A stretch of 64,000 nt of DNA, taken from Malurus cyaneus samueli (taxonomy: Eukaryota > Chordata > Aves > Passeriformes > Maluridae). Under the pieces are notes generated by a model that searched no databases, was not told the origin of the DNA, and worked only from the letters and a program-made list of their open reading frames with translations. The stretch covers positions 336,377 through 400,376 of the forward strand of contig VKON01000114.1 in assembly GCA_009741485.1 (NCBI GenBank), read 5' to 3'. This document shows, one piece after another, positions 34,096 through 47,000 of the stretch. The translations under genes were made by a program, and so were the position numbers. Each line of letters begins with the position of its first letter. Within the stretch, counting starts at the first letter, position 1.

Positions 34096-34600
34096 TGTTA
34101 GGAAAAATAATTCACGACACCGAAGTTAAGTCCAAGAAGGAGACGGAATACTCCCGTATCTTAATTCATTAATAATGGAGAGGCCATGGGGTCTCTCAAG
34201 TTGGTGGAGAACACCGCCTCCTTTTTATCCTGATTTCTCTCTCCCCGTTGGCTGAGGTACTTGAGAGGTACAAACTTCTCAAATCGTCTAATACAGACTC
34301 TTCTAATGTGCATCCCCCTGCCCCCTCTCCCCTTTTCTTTTTATCTCTGTTCTTTAAGTCAAATCGCCTCATACATTACCCTTTCTAATATGCCCCCCCC
34401 CCCCCCTCCCTTTTGTGTTCTTTGTTCTTTTTTTCTCGGAGTCCAGGAATTTAGCACAGCCTTGGATAAACTAACAATTTGTATCAATGAGTAACATTCT
34501 GTTGCCTGTCTCACCTATCAGTCTCTGGTTTAGGCAAACCCACTTTTTGTTTGTAAAAACACGTTCTTCTTATTCCTTTCAGGAGGGTTTTAAGAAAATG
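34096..34600 (-). mobile_element. Probable solo LTR of an endogenous retrovirus in KNL1 intron 1
   Basis: Reading the minus strand, the block ends in an R-U5-like stretch closing with CCTAACA at 34096, the usual CA end of an LTR. It also has C-rich and T-rich tracts typical of avian LTRs, including a 14-C run near 34397-34410. The other end and the target-site duplication were not found, so the extent is approximate. No retroviral gene is present here. Confidence 0.4.
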
Positions 34601-35056
34601 GAGCCAGGTTGTATCTAGAGAAGGAAGAAGAAACATCAGGCACAAGCTGAAATACCAGAAATTCAGTTTAGAAGGAGAGGGAAAGTGTCTTGTGTGTGTC
34701 AGAGCAAACTTTGTCTTGGATAAGGTTTGATCTCATTTATCTCCCAGTATTTACCAGAATCTTAACTTTAAATAAAAAGCCAGTTAACCAGTAATATGTA
34801 AACTGTTAGCACAACTGTTTTCTAATGTGATATACAATAGGAAATGTGTATCTAATGTGAATATAACAGGAGAACATGGACTTGAGGGGCCTGTTGTACT
34901 TCAGAATATTTCTGTGACTAGAGAAGAATGGAGAGAGAAAAACACAGCATCAAAAGCTAATAGCCATTCGTGGGTTTGTGCAGTTTTCCTGCTGAGGTTC
35001 ATTAGTGGTTTTGAATTTTGGTGTTGTATTTCATAGGAGAAGCACATCCTTCAGCA

Positions 35057-38000
35057 ATGGACAAGATTTACACAGACCCCAACGTGGAAAAGTGAGTTGA
35101 AACCATCTAAGAATTTTACTGTGGTATAAATATTGCTCTTGAGAGGCAAAAAAATTGTTAATGCACTTCAACATACCTTGAATGAAATGTTGAAGAAGAG
35201 CAGGGAGTGTCTTTGGTGTTTGGTGAGGGGATTTCATTGTGATGGATTGTCAGGAGATGAACTGACCATGGTACTGGGGGGGAAGTCTGCTGAGTTTTCC
35301 AAAGCTTGTTCTGGGCACCAGTGCTGAAATGATCAATCTGTTCCAAGCACACTGTTTATTTAATTTCACACTTGTAAAATTAACAGAGAAATTTGTTTAT
35401 TAACCTCAAGACCATGGCAGTACCATTCAGGAAACACACCTTGATGCAATTTTGTGCCTTCATACCAATGCCTGGAAACACAACACAAACTTTTCCAGAC
35501 AATATAATGATAACATAAAAGCAAAACTTTACTTGAAAGCCTTCAGGTATACAACATGTCAAAAAAACACATTCAGAATAAGATCCTTACAACTGATAAA
35601 ATCGGGCAATTAGAATAGTTAGCCAATATTGCCTAATTAGAGGAGCAGTTGGTTAGGTCATCTCCCACCCTACCTTTATTATACCTATGATTGCATGGTA
35701 AAAATAAAATATCCTCCAAAAGTAACAGGCAAGACAACAAAATTTCAGGAATGTGTCAATAAGCACTGTGGGAAAGAAAGCTGGGAAAGTGTTAGAAGCT
35801 ATACCAAGGCATTTAACAGTCTACAAAGCTACAAATACATGAAAATACATAAAGGCTAAAAACTTTAGGCTTCAATACTGGTTTCCCTTTTTCTCCTGCA
35901 GTGATAACACAGAGCACATCAGACGGAAGCGACTGTCCTCCGTGAGTAACTTACAGCATTCCCCGAAATAAAACTGTGTGAGGGGGGAAAGGAGCCAAGG
36001 GAAGCTGAAAGAGAAACTTGCTTTCTTTTGGGAATTGAAGAAAAGCATTTCAAAGGAGCCTGTCAGACTGAGAGGATTGACTGGGACACTGCTGGCTCTT
36101 AAAAATTCTCTCCAACCAAGAAACCAGCTGTTGGAGCTGGAGCTGATCTCTCAACTATTGTGTCTTCTTTCAGATTTTAAAGGTCCCACGAAATCCTTTG
36201 GATGATCTGGGACATGGGAATGAAATGACACAGGTAGGTCTGTCAAGCCCTTTCCTACCAGTCCTCAGTGTTTTCTGATTAAGAATTATACAGGTGGTTT
36301 TAATGCACTGTTTTTGATAACAATATTAATAATATTAACACACCACTTTGGTTTGGTTTGGTGTTTCTTGGAGTGCTGTACCTGTCATGGGTAGCAGGCT
36401 GTTGTGTTTTTTATTGGCAGGACATCAACACAGAGAGACGCAGGAGGAGCTCGCGCAGGGTCAGCTTCGCCAACACCATCGAGTGAGTGAGCTGAAGGGT
36501 GCACAGCTGCATCCTTTCCTCAGGCAAAAAGTGCAGGGAATAATCCTTCCCCCTAAAACTGTCCTCCCTGAGGANTCACAAATGACTGCAAGCAACAGGA
36601 AGATTGTTATGTCTAGTTGGGTTGAGCCCTGAGAGCCATTATTTGTTTTCTCTAACCAGCTGAAAAAAAAATTCTAGTTCAATGAAATTAATATAATTAG
36701 GAATTTTTCTTTTCCATTACATTTTTTTAGTGATTTTCATCATAAGTATCATGATGGTATCTTCTCCCTGAAGAATGCAGCTGGGTTCAGTACACTTCTG
36801 GCTTTTGGTATCTCGTTTCAGAACATGTAGAAAAGATTGAAAATAGTGCAGATTTTTTAAAATTTGCTTATGGAGATGGTTTTGTGTTTTAAAAATGGAT
36901 GGTTTTGTTCTTAGCTGCAGAGTCTTCCAGAGAGATCTTAAGAACAGCTCGTCAGAGACAGAAAACACAGGTAAAACTCCTTTCTCTTTTCCTGACAGGG
37001 TTCCCATACTATTAGCTACCAGATTGTAGCTTGAATTTAAGAAATCAGAACTTTTCAGTTTGGAGAAGGAACAACATGATCAGTTCTTTACCCTGGGCTG
37101 GCTAAAAACCCCATAGTCACAGAGTTTTTGCCATGAGAAGACACATCAAGAGTGAGAACTTAAAAACATTCTTTTCTGTGCAGTTCACTCTTGTCTCAAT
37201 GTTTTGTTAAATCAGAATCTTGTGAGTCAGGCAAAACCTCTAAGATGACCAAGTCCAAATGTGATTATGCTTCTCACATTGTAGTTGTGTTGTTTTCTTA
37301 TTTTTAGTGTGTTCAGCAGATGAGAAGGATGGTATCTTGACTAATCAGTAAGTGTCATGTCTGACAGATATTTGTTATTATCCAATGTTTGTTACCAAAC
37401 TTTTTCCTCAGAAAAAGACAAAGTGTTAGTCTGGCCTCAAAGTTCTTGTAGATAAAACACGGTGATGGGATCTGAAAAATTAAACTGACTTGGTGGTAAA
37501 ATAAGAGCTAAGACGTTTTGCATGTGAGAAGGGGAATTTCACAGAACCATAGATTCTATGAAAAATAAAGAATTAATCTCTTGTCATTGTGGAATTAAAA
37601 TTGCCCCTATATGTTGAACAGTGGTTTGTGGCATAATAGCTAATTTCATGGGAAAAATAAGATTGTGACTCAAATTAGAATATATTGAGGACAAATAAGC
37701 GGTGTCTGGCATCTGCTGCCCAGAGCCACATGAGCTCTGCCATGGAATTCTGTGCAACAAATTCTCTGCTTCTTCAGTTTATTCATCAAGGCTTCTCTTT
37801 GAAACTTTTTACCAAATTGTTTCTCAAACTGTTTCTTCCTTTTGTAGGAGTGAAGACCTGGGGTCTGTTTCGTGTGAGATCACTGGTGAGTTTGGAAACA
37901 AGATTTAATAACAAAATGACTGTTTATTTAAACCTATTGATTGTGTTTAAGTAATTTTAACATACCTACAGCAATTTCCCTGCCTTGGGAGAGCTCTCTT

Positions 38001-41000
38001 TGAGCAGGCTTTGTGCCATGAAGTTGTTTAATAGGACCCTGTTATGGAAATCTGGGTGGCCCTTTGAGGTGCTGAAGGGAGTAATGAAAATATTTTTCAG
38101 CATGTATTTGGGTCTAATTGTATTTATTTACTCAGTGTGTTGATCTTCAGCTCAGTGGATAAAATAATAAGCAAATAGCACAAAACCTGGAGTATTCCCT
38201 TTCTTTCCACAGGGATGAACACTTTGCTTCATGCTCCCATCCAGGCCTTGGGGCAGCAGATGGAGGTATGTGAAGGCTTTTAGTCTTTTGGTATTGAAAA
38301 TACCAGTGTCCAAAATAGAGTTTGTGTAGTAAAGATTTAAAATGTTAACTGCCTAAAAAATAAACCTTTGTATTCACATAAAATTCTTTTGAAAGTGAAT
38401 ATTCTATACTTTGAAGTGTTTCCTAATCTCATAGGCATTAGACTGCAACATAAATAACTCTTGTTAGCTAGTTCCTCCCTTCTTGTCTCCTTTGCAAGCC
38501 TTCATGAGCCTCGCTTAATTTTTTTACTAATATTATGTAAGTTTTTAAGGCAAGTGTAATAATCACAATTATTACTATGATCACAATTATACTTTGCAAA
38601 AGTGAGGCCAGTTAACCAGTCAGAGAAAATTCTAATTCTTTAAATATTTTATTTAATCATTTACTTTCTAATTCTACCCTTAATTTTCTGCTAGATGCAG
38701 CAATCCATTTTTATCCTATTTGATCATCTAATTTAGCAATACCGTTTGGGATGTGCACACAATAAGTATTTTGTTTAAATTCAAATAACCATGGTTATGT
38801 AACAGTTTGCCAAGAGTCACCTGGTGAATTCCTCTGTTTTACTAACCTTGGTGGTGGTCTTCCTTCCTTGAGATTATTTTGCAAAACAAGTTACTTCTTT
38901 TTTATAACTCATCCATTGGTTTCTGTCTTCTCTGCGCTTACTACATTCCTTTGTAAATTAGTTACTATATTTTTTATTTCCTAATGAGTTTCTTGATATT
39001 TTTGCTTCTGTTACCTTATACATTAATTTGGAGGTACAGTTACTCACCTACATGATTTTACCAATACCTTGCTGGGATTTTCTGTAACTTCCAATGATGG
39101 GACCAATTGTCCTGATTTGGTTTTTGTTCCTTCCCAAACATCCAACTTTTTGCTAGGTATTAGTGCAATCTCTAGCTGTTTTGTCAGCTAATTGCTTCCC
39201 TGTATTACTGGGGGAGTCTCCAAGCTGATGGGCATTACAAGGGCATCACAGCTACTTTTTTCAGTTTTGCACACTCTATAGTAGTTGACTGACTACTTCA
39301 TACTTAATAGAAGCCCCCTGTGCTGATAACAATCACCTTTTCTTCCACATGGTTCCATGGATGTTATTATTCCAGGTTATTTCAGGGTTTTTCAGGCCCT
39401 CTGACTCTCAGGCATCCATACCAAGTATTTTCCGTGGAGAACCATGCAGTTTTGCCAGTACCCCATAACTGGCAATCCATACTCGACACCATCCAGCCCT
39501 ACCTAAGGCAGCATGTAGTCCTTGGCTCTGGAGTCTGGCAAATGGCTTCTTTTCAGTTGCTTCCCAAGCTTCTTTTCTCCAGCGAGGTCTCAAAACTAGA
39601 ATAAATTACTGCTTCTTTGCTTATTTGAGCCATTTTCTTGAATCTAGATTGTTCTAAGAAATGTAACAGACTTGCAGTAGCATTGATGCATTGAGGCACT
39701 TACTTTCCGTCTTGATTGCTGGCAGAATACTTTCCTTTTTTTTTCTTTCACAATCCATGTTTGCTGTGCCTTCCACCCAGTATTTGGATTTTCCCTCTGA
39801 AAAGCAAACAATTTTTAATTATCTGAGTCAAGAGGTATTACAGAAAAAGGCATCCTCAAGATCAAGAACCATGGGCCATTTGTATTCTCTTTTAATGTGC
39901 TGTCTGAAGTGTGTACAGATCAGATTAAATACTACTGGTCCTTAACATTAATGGGCCTTAAATCTTGTATTAATCTATAACTGGTAATGTTAGTGTGTTG
40001 ATTCATATTCTTTCAATAACCCATAATCTAAAAAAAAAAAATTTTAAGTTTCTCCAACTTTTCCTTGCCTCACACTTAATAGGATATTGGTTTTGCTTTA
40101 CTGGTCTGGCTTCAGGTTTGAGAGTAATCCTTACCAGTCAGGCCACTTTTGATCATCCAGGCATCTCATACCAACAGGGTTAGTTCTCTACCTCCTCTGA
40201 GATTTCTTCCAACTCTTCTGATTCCTTTAACATGAATTCTTTGCCTCTCTGGCTTTTGATCCCAGTGTTTGAATTTGTATTTCCCCATCCCAGAAAGTGT
40301 TTGAATTTGTGTTTCACCATCCTAGCAAGTTATCCAATTTTCCCAATATATGTCTCCCCGTCAAGGGCACTGAGCATTCAGGCATATACAAATTGGTGTT
40401 TCCTCCAATGTTCTCTTAATTTAAATAGTAATAGTTTTTTTTTTAAAAAGGCCTGTTCTCTTTCCTCTTTGTCGTCACACCCACAACGCTTACAGGTTCT
40501 GATCTAAGTTTTCTTCTGCACGTATTCAGTACTGAACAAGTTGTTCCTGTACCGATTAAAAAATGTGCCTTTTCATTCCCAGCAATAATGTAACTAGGGC
40601 TCAGCTGAGGATTGGCACTCCTGTTTCCTTAACAGCCATTTAAATATAATTCATTGTCCTTTCCTTGAATATGTTACTGCTTATCAGAGAGGCCTGAAAT
40701 CAACAGGTTTGTTGGGTTTTATTTAAGATTTATTGAGTTAAAACCTTAGGACTTCACATTAGTCAATATTAATTTACTTCTGTTTTAAATAGAGTAAACC
40801 ATTGATCATTTGTTTTAAGTGTCAGTCACTGAACTGGTTTTTTTTTTTGTTTTTCAGTGGCATGATGTGGACTGTGCCACTCCAAGGACAGACAGGCAGG
40901 ACACCACCGTCGTCTTCTCAGAGGAGAACGAGATGGAGATGACAGCCAGTCACACAGCCATGATACAAAGGAACCTCAGATCCCAGCAACCTGACAAACC

Positions 41001-44000
41001 CGAGAAAATAAACTTCACCTCCTTCCTGGCTAAGTTACATTCCAGCCAGGCAAAGGCAGAAAGCAGCAAGGAATTGAGTTTGCTCTCTGACCCCACCAGC
41101 CATCCAGGCCTGTCTTTGGAACAGAAGGAGGAGGCCACTACTGCGAAAAAAATAGATTTAGGTGAATTTCTGCTGGGACTGAAGCCAAACAAGGAAGGAC
41201 CCAATTGTGCTGAGGGACCTGACAAGGAGAATGTTTGCTGTGTCCCTTCCCAAGGCTCGGGAGATGTGGCACAACCATCCAGGGAATTTGGCTATTCCTG
41301 TGAGCCACTGGACACCTGCAATGAGACAAAAGTATTTCGAGGCCAAGAGGGTGGGATGGAGATGACAAAATATGAGGCAATTGATGTTCAAATTCCATTC
41401 CCTGGCATCAGTGAGGCTCCCCCAGAGCAGTGGGAGTGTGCAGATGTCACCAAGGCATTTGCAGACGAGGGCATGGACGTGACCACCAGTCATACCGCAA
41501 AGGTGTCCTTTGCTCTCTCCACTGTTGGGAGCCAAAATCTCAACTTTCAAAAGGATTTCTCAGCCAGAGGGCTAGATAATTCTGTGTTAAGGAGAGCATC
41601 TAATCAGGACTTAAATGTTCAGGAGGACCTTCAGTATTGTGCAGACAGAAAAAGAGCAAATGATGAAGACAGAGGAGACCCGCCAATGCTGCGAGCTGGG
41701 AAACAGGAGGCCAGGACAGTGTCTGCTATCCAGGGATCCATTTCATCTGAGATCGTCTTCCGACAGGACAGAACTGTTGTGTTTTCTGAGTGTGATGACA
41801 TGGAAATAACTGAGAATTACCAAAAAAAGAACAGTTCATGCCATAAAACCTGTGAAAGGCCAGTGAGTACCAACCCAGGGCTCCCAGGGAGCAGACACTC
41901 ATCATGTGGGGACATCCCAAAGGGTCTGGCACCTGGAGATAATCCTGCTGTTGTGCCCTATAAAATCAGTGCACATGTATGGTCTTCAGCCTCAGGTGGA
42001 CACACGGAAAACGTGTCCCAAGCTCGTAGCACTGCTGCAGGCAGTGCTGGTTTTGGCTCATGTACGCCTTCTGCAGCTTGTGGTGTTCTGAAGAGCAGGT
42101 TTCATCCCTCTGCAAACCCCCAGCTTGCTTTTTCAGGTGAGAAGACAGTAATATTCACAGGAGAAGACATGGACGAGGCTAAAACATGGTTTGTTAAGGA
42201 TGTTGGAAAGAGTGTCGATAATGAACATCCCACTGCGGTGTTCACCTCTGTCACCTGCAAGCCTCATTTCCTGGGTGACAGATCCATGTCTTCCAATGTA
42301 ACTGAGCAGGAAGAAATGGAAATTACAAGATGCCACACTGTTGTCTTTGATGGTCGAAGCACTGGGATAACAGCAGAACCGAAACAAACACCCTGTAAAA
42401 TCATTTCAAGAAAGACCCAGAACAGAAATGTCACCGAGGGTGCATATTCTGTAGATATGGACAAGGAAAATGTTGAAGTGAGGAATATTGATGGGAATAT
42501 TAAAAGGAGCCAGGCTATGGAAAGGAATGCAGATGGCCAAAACTCAGAGAGGCAAGAGAAACCCCAGCCTTTGAGGGCAGTAAGCAAAGTATTGCCAATC
42601 CAAAGAGACTCTGAGAGACATTTTTCCATGGGCAAAACTGGTTATTCGAGAGAAGATTTAAAAACTCCCCCGTCAGCTCCTGGGCTGCTCCGAAGGGGTG
42701 CGAAAGAGCCGGTGCAGGCCAGGACATCTGAGCCACCAAATGGGGGTTCCCACTTGTCTTCCTTTGAAGAAAAGTCTGCTCTCTTTCTCCACAGTGAAAA
42801 CATGGACATAACTGGCAGCTGTGTGGTGATGGTTCCAGATTACAGCATCAACGTTACTTTGTCACAGAATAACGCAGCACCTGGATGCTTTGGTCAAGGT
42901 GGAAATGAAATTATGTCCTTAGAAAAAGGGGCCATGGCAACAATGACAGCGGAGCAGGACGGGCAGGAGGCTGCTGCAGGTGGCAGAAGAGTCAGTTTTG
43001 CTCTGCCTCAGGACATGGAGATGACCACAACTCACACAGCACAGCACAAACAGCCTATCCCATCCTTTCCTGCTGACAAAACCATCATGTTTGTCCAGAA
43101 CCCAGAGGACATGGATATAACTGCATCCCACACTGTTACTCTCAGTAAGAACATCGGTGGGTTTGAGGCACAGCAGGTGCCCCACACAAACACCCAGCAG
43201 CCACCACAGCACATGCACAGTGAGTTGGTGTCCAGCAGAGGTGAAGCAGATTCCTCACAATGTGCCACAAAACCTAACAACAAGCCCAGCATTCCCTCTT
43301 CTGTTCCATCAGCCTCAGCATTTCCTAGAGAGAAAGCAGCTACCAAGGACACCAGTGGCACAACACCACAGTCTGTTGATTCAATCTCACTTCGAGAAAA
43401 AGGGGCCATGGCTGAGCAGGATGGGCAGGAGGCTGCTGCAGGCAGCAGAATGATCAGTTTTGCTCTGTCTCAGGACATGGAGATGACCACAACTCACACA
43501 GCACAACACAGACAGCATATCTCATCCTTTCCTGCTGACAAAACCATCATGTTTGTCCAGAACCCAGAGGACATGGATATAACTGCATCCCACACTGTTA
43601 CNCATCCTTTCCTGCTGACAAAACCATCATGTTTGTCCAGAACCCAGAGGACATGGATATAACTGCATCCCACACTGTTACCGTCAGTAAGAACATCGGT
43701 GGGTTTGAGGCACAGCAGATGCCCCACACAAACACAGAGCAGCTACCACAGAGCATGCACAGTGAGTTGGTGTCCAGCAGAGTTAAAGCAGATTCCTCAC
43801 AATGTGCCACAAAACCTAATGACAGCATTCCCTCTTCTGTTTTATCAGCCTCAGCATTTCCTAGAGAGAAAGCAGCTACCAAGGATCCCAGCGGCACAAC
43901 ACCACAGTCTGTTCATTTGGTCTCACTTCGAGGAAAAGGGGCCATGGCCGACCAGGACAGGCAGGAGGCTGCTGCAGGTGGCAGAAGAGTCAGTTTTGCT

Positions 44001-47000
44001 CTGCCTCAGGACATGGAGATGACCACAACTCACACAGCACAGCACAGACAGCCTATCCCATCCTTTCCTGCTGACAAAACCATCATGTTTGTCCACAACC
44101 AGGAGGACATGGACATCACTGCATCCCACACTGTTAACGTCAGTAAGAACATCGGTGGGTTTGAGGCACAGCACATGTCCCACACTAACACCCAGCAGCT
44201 ACCACAGAGCATGCACAGTGAGTTGGTGTCCAGCAGAGTTAAAGCAGATTCCTCACAATGTGCCACAAAACCTAACAACAAGCCCAGCATTCCCTCTTCT
44301 GTTTCATCAGCCTCAGCATTTCCTAGAGAGAAAGCAGCTACCAAGGACACCAGTGGCACAACACCACAGTCTGTTCATTTGGTCTCACTTCGAGAAAAAG
44401 GGGCCATGGCAACACCAGCGGCAGAGCAGGATGGGCAGGAGGCTGCTGCAGTCGGCAGAAGAGTCAGTTTTGCTCTGCCTCAGGACATGGAGATGACCAC
44501 AACTCACACAGCACAGCACAGACAGCATATCTCATCCTTTCCTGCTGACAAAACCATCATGTTTGTCCAGAACCCAGAGGACATGGATATAACTGCATCC
44601 CACACTGTTACCGTCAGTAAGAACATCTGTGGATTTGAGGTACAGCAGATGCCCCACACAAACACAGAGCAGCCACCACAGAGCATGCACAATGAGTTGG
44701 TGTCCAGCAGAGTTAAAGCAGATTCCTCACAATGTGCCACAAAACTTAATGACAGCATTCCCTCTTCTGTTTTATCAGCCTCAGCATTTCCTAGAGAGAA
44801 GGCAGCCACCAAGAGCCCCAGTGGCACAACACCACAGTCTGTTGATTCGATCTCACTTCGAGAAAATATTACAGATGTGGGTGCACCAGGGGATCATGGC
44901 CTTCCCATGGATAATTCTGTCCCTGTAGGCAGGGAACAGGATCTCATGTCACCAGAAAAACTGCAGTCAAAGGGAGTGTCTTTCAAGTCCCCAAGTAAGG
45001 GCCCTGTGGATCCCAGCGAAGAAAGCAGCAGTTTGGGATCCTGTGTTCCCTTTCCCATGAAGGGATCAGATCCCTGGAAGGGTCTTTCATATGCCCCTGG
45101 TACTCAGAGAAACCAAGTGGAAGAGGATTCATCTCAGCATGAAGAATCAGCTTTGGGCTTGGCTGGAGCAAACCCCATTCCAGCTGCTAACAAGGAATCC
45201 AAGACAAATGAGGAGCTCTCAGCTGAAGGGGAGGCACCTCCAAAAGACTTCCAAGTAAACTCTGAACAAACTGAGCAACCTTTGGTCAGTGACAGTTCAA
45301 GGGATCAGGCAGATCCCTCTCTTCCACCACCAATTTCGCGTATTTTGGGTATTTGTTCAAAACTGAAAGATCTAACAAACAAATCTCTTTCCGTTTCCAA
45401 AGCTGCTTCTGACCAGCTGCCCAGTTCCTCAGCTCAGCCAGAGGAAGCCTTGAGTTTGGGAAAAAATACTGTCAGTGAAGCAAATAACTTCTCTGATACC
45501 AAACAGCAGGAGAACAAATGTCTGGAATCCGGACCTGCTCCCATAGGAATGGCACCTAAGGATAAATATCCAGGAATAAATATCCCTCTGGGTATATTCA
45601 AGCCTAAATTACCAAACAAGAGAAATACTGTTTCCAGTGTACAGGACACAAATACAAAATCAGACAGAGCAGAAGCCCCAGTTCCAGCAAACACCAGTGA
45701 AACCCCAGGTAACAAGTCCGGTAGGCAGAACTTCAGCCCTTCTGAGTTCCTAGCAGAAGAATTTTTCCCTGTGTGCCTGGAGGACACAGATTCCAACGAC
45801 TCTCTCATCTCTGAACTCGTGGAAAACACTTTGGATGATAAAAACAAAAAACAAATCCCCCACTCTGAAAAGGCATTTGGAGAGGCAAAATCTCACAACA
45901 CAAAAAGGGCTTTTGAACAAAATGAGGAGGATCTTCAAAGCCCAAAGAAGGCCAAGAGGGATGAACATGTGGATGCTGGCACCTGTCAAGACTTGGAGGT
46001 GAGCCTGTAAGGATATAGGGAACACCACCAGGGCTTTCAATTTTGGGGGTGTAAGTGGATCTATTAGTACATTTCCTTGTTTTTCATAACCACCAGTTTG
46101 CTGTCATTTTCCTGTGTCGTTCCTTGTGGTTTTCATAGTTTTGCCAAGTTAGAGGAATCAGGTTGATGTGCGCAACATTCTCGTGCCAGGCAGAATCAGG
46201 GATTTGCCAATTTTAAACTATTCTCTGCGTGGTATCCCTTTAATCCTTTCAAGGGACAGCTACAATAAACCACTGGTCCACTAAATTGTTTCATATAATT
46301 TTTTATTTGTTGATATCAGGTGACTTTTGATGTTGTGCCTCAGGACCAAGCAGGAGTTGGTGAAGGTGTAGAATCTCCAAATCTCTCTGCTAAAAGCCCT
46401 GAGTGTCCTCATGCCAGCACCAGCAGCTCCCTGGATTCTGTGAAGGCTGACACAGAGTTAACATGTGAGAGGCCATTTGTGACAAGAGTCCCAAACTTTG
46501 TGTTCTTTGCCCTATAAGAGTATAATTAACCCCACTAATACCCCTCCCTTTCTGCTTTGTTTTCCCAGTGCAGCGCAGCACTCAGTTGGAGTCCCAGCTT
46601 CTCATGGACAGCATTTGTGAAGAAAATTTATGGGAGGTATGGATAGGGCTGGAAAACAGCAACATCTTGTCCTAACAGGAAAAAACTCCTGTGTGTATGC
46701 ACCAGTGAGTGTTCTGTCTTGAAAAATGGACTTACCTGCATGTTTTTCCTCAAATGTACAGAAATTTCAGAGTGGTACTATCACGGTTGGGGAATTTTTT
46801 ACCCTTCTTCAAGTCCATATTGTGATTCAGAAGCCCCGGCACAGCCAGCTTCCAGCCAGTGTGAGTGGAACAATATCATTGACCTTAAATAATACTCCTG
46901 TTTTGTTTTGGGTTTCAATTCTTAGCAACTCAAACATCTTCAAATGAAAACCAGAATAGATTTCCATCTCCTCACTGAATACCATATATATTACTGTTCT

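Noticed and set aside
42133..44827. Repeated minus-strand frames with Cys-rich similarity to each other across the KNL1 array
   Set aside because: They are antisense shadows of the KNL1 tandem units; similarity among them only reflects the repeat.
40858..45998. KNL1 as a pseudogene because its large exon is interrupted
   Set aside because: The only interruption is the duplicated joint at the N; discounting it restores frame and all 25 coding segments keep intact splice sites and phases.
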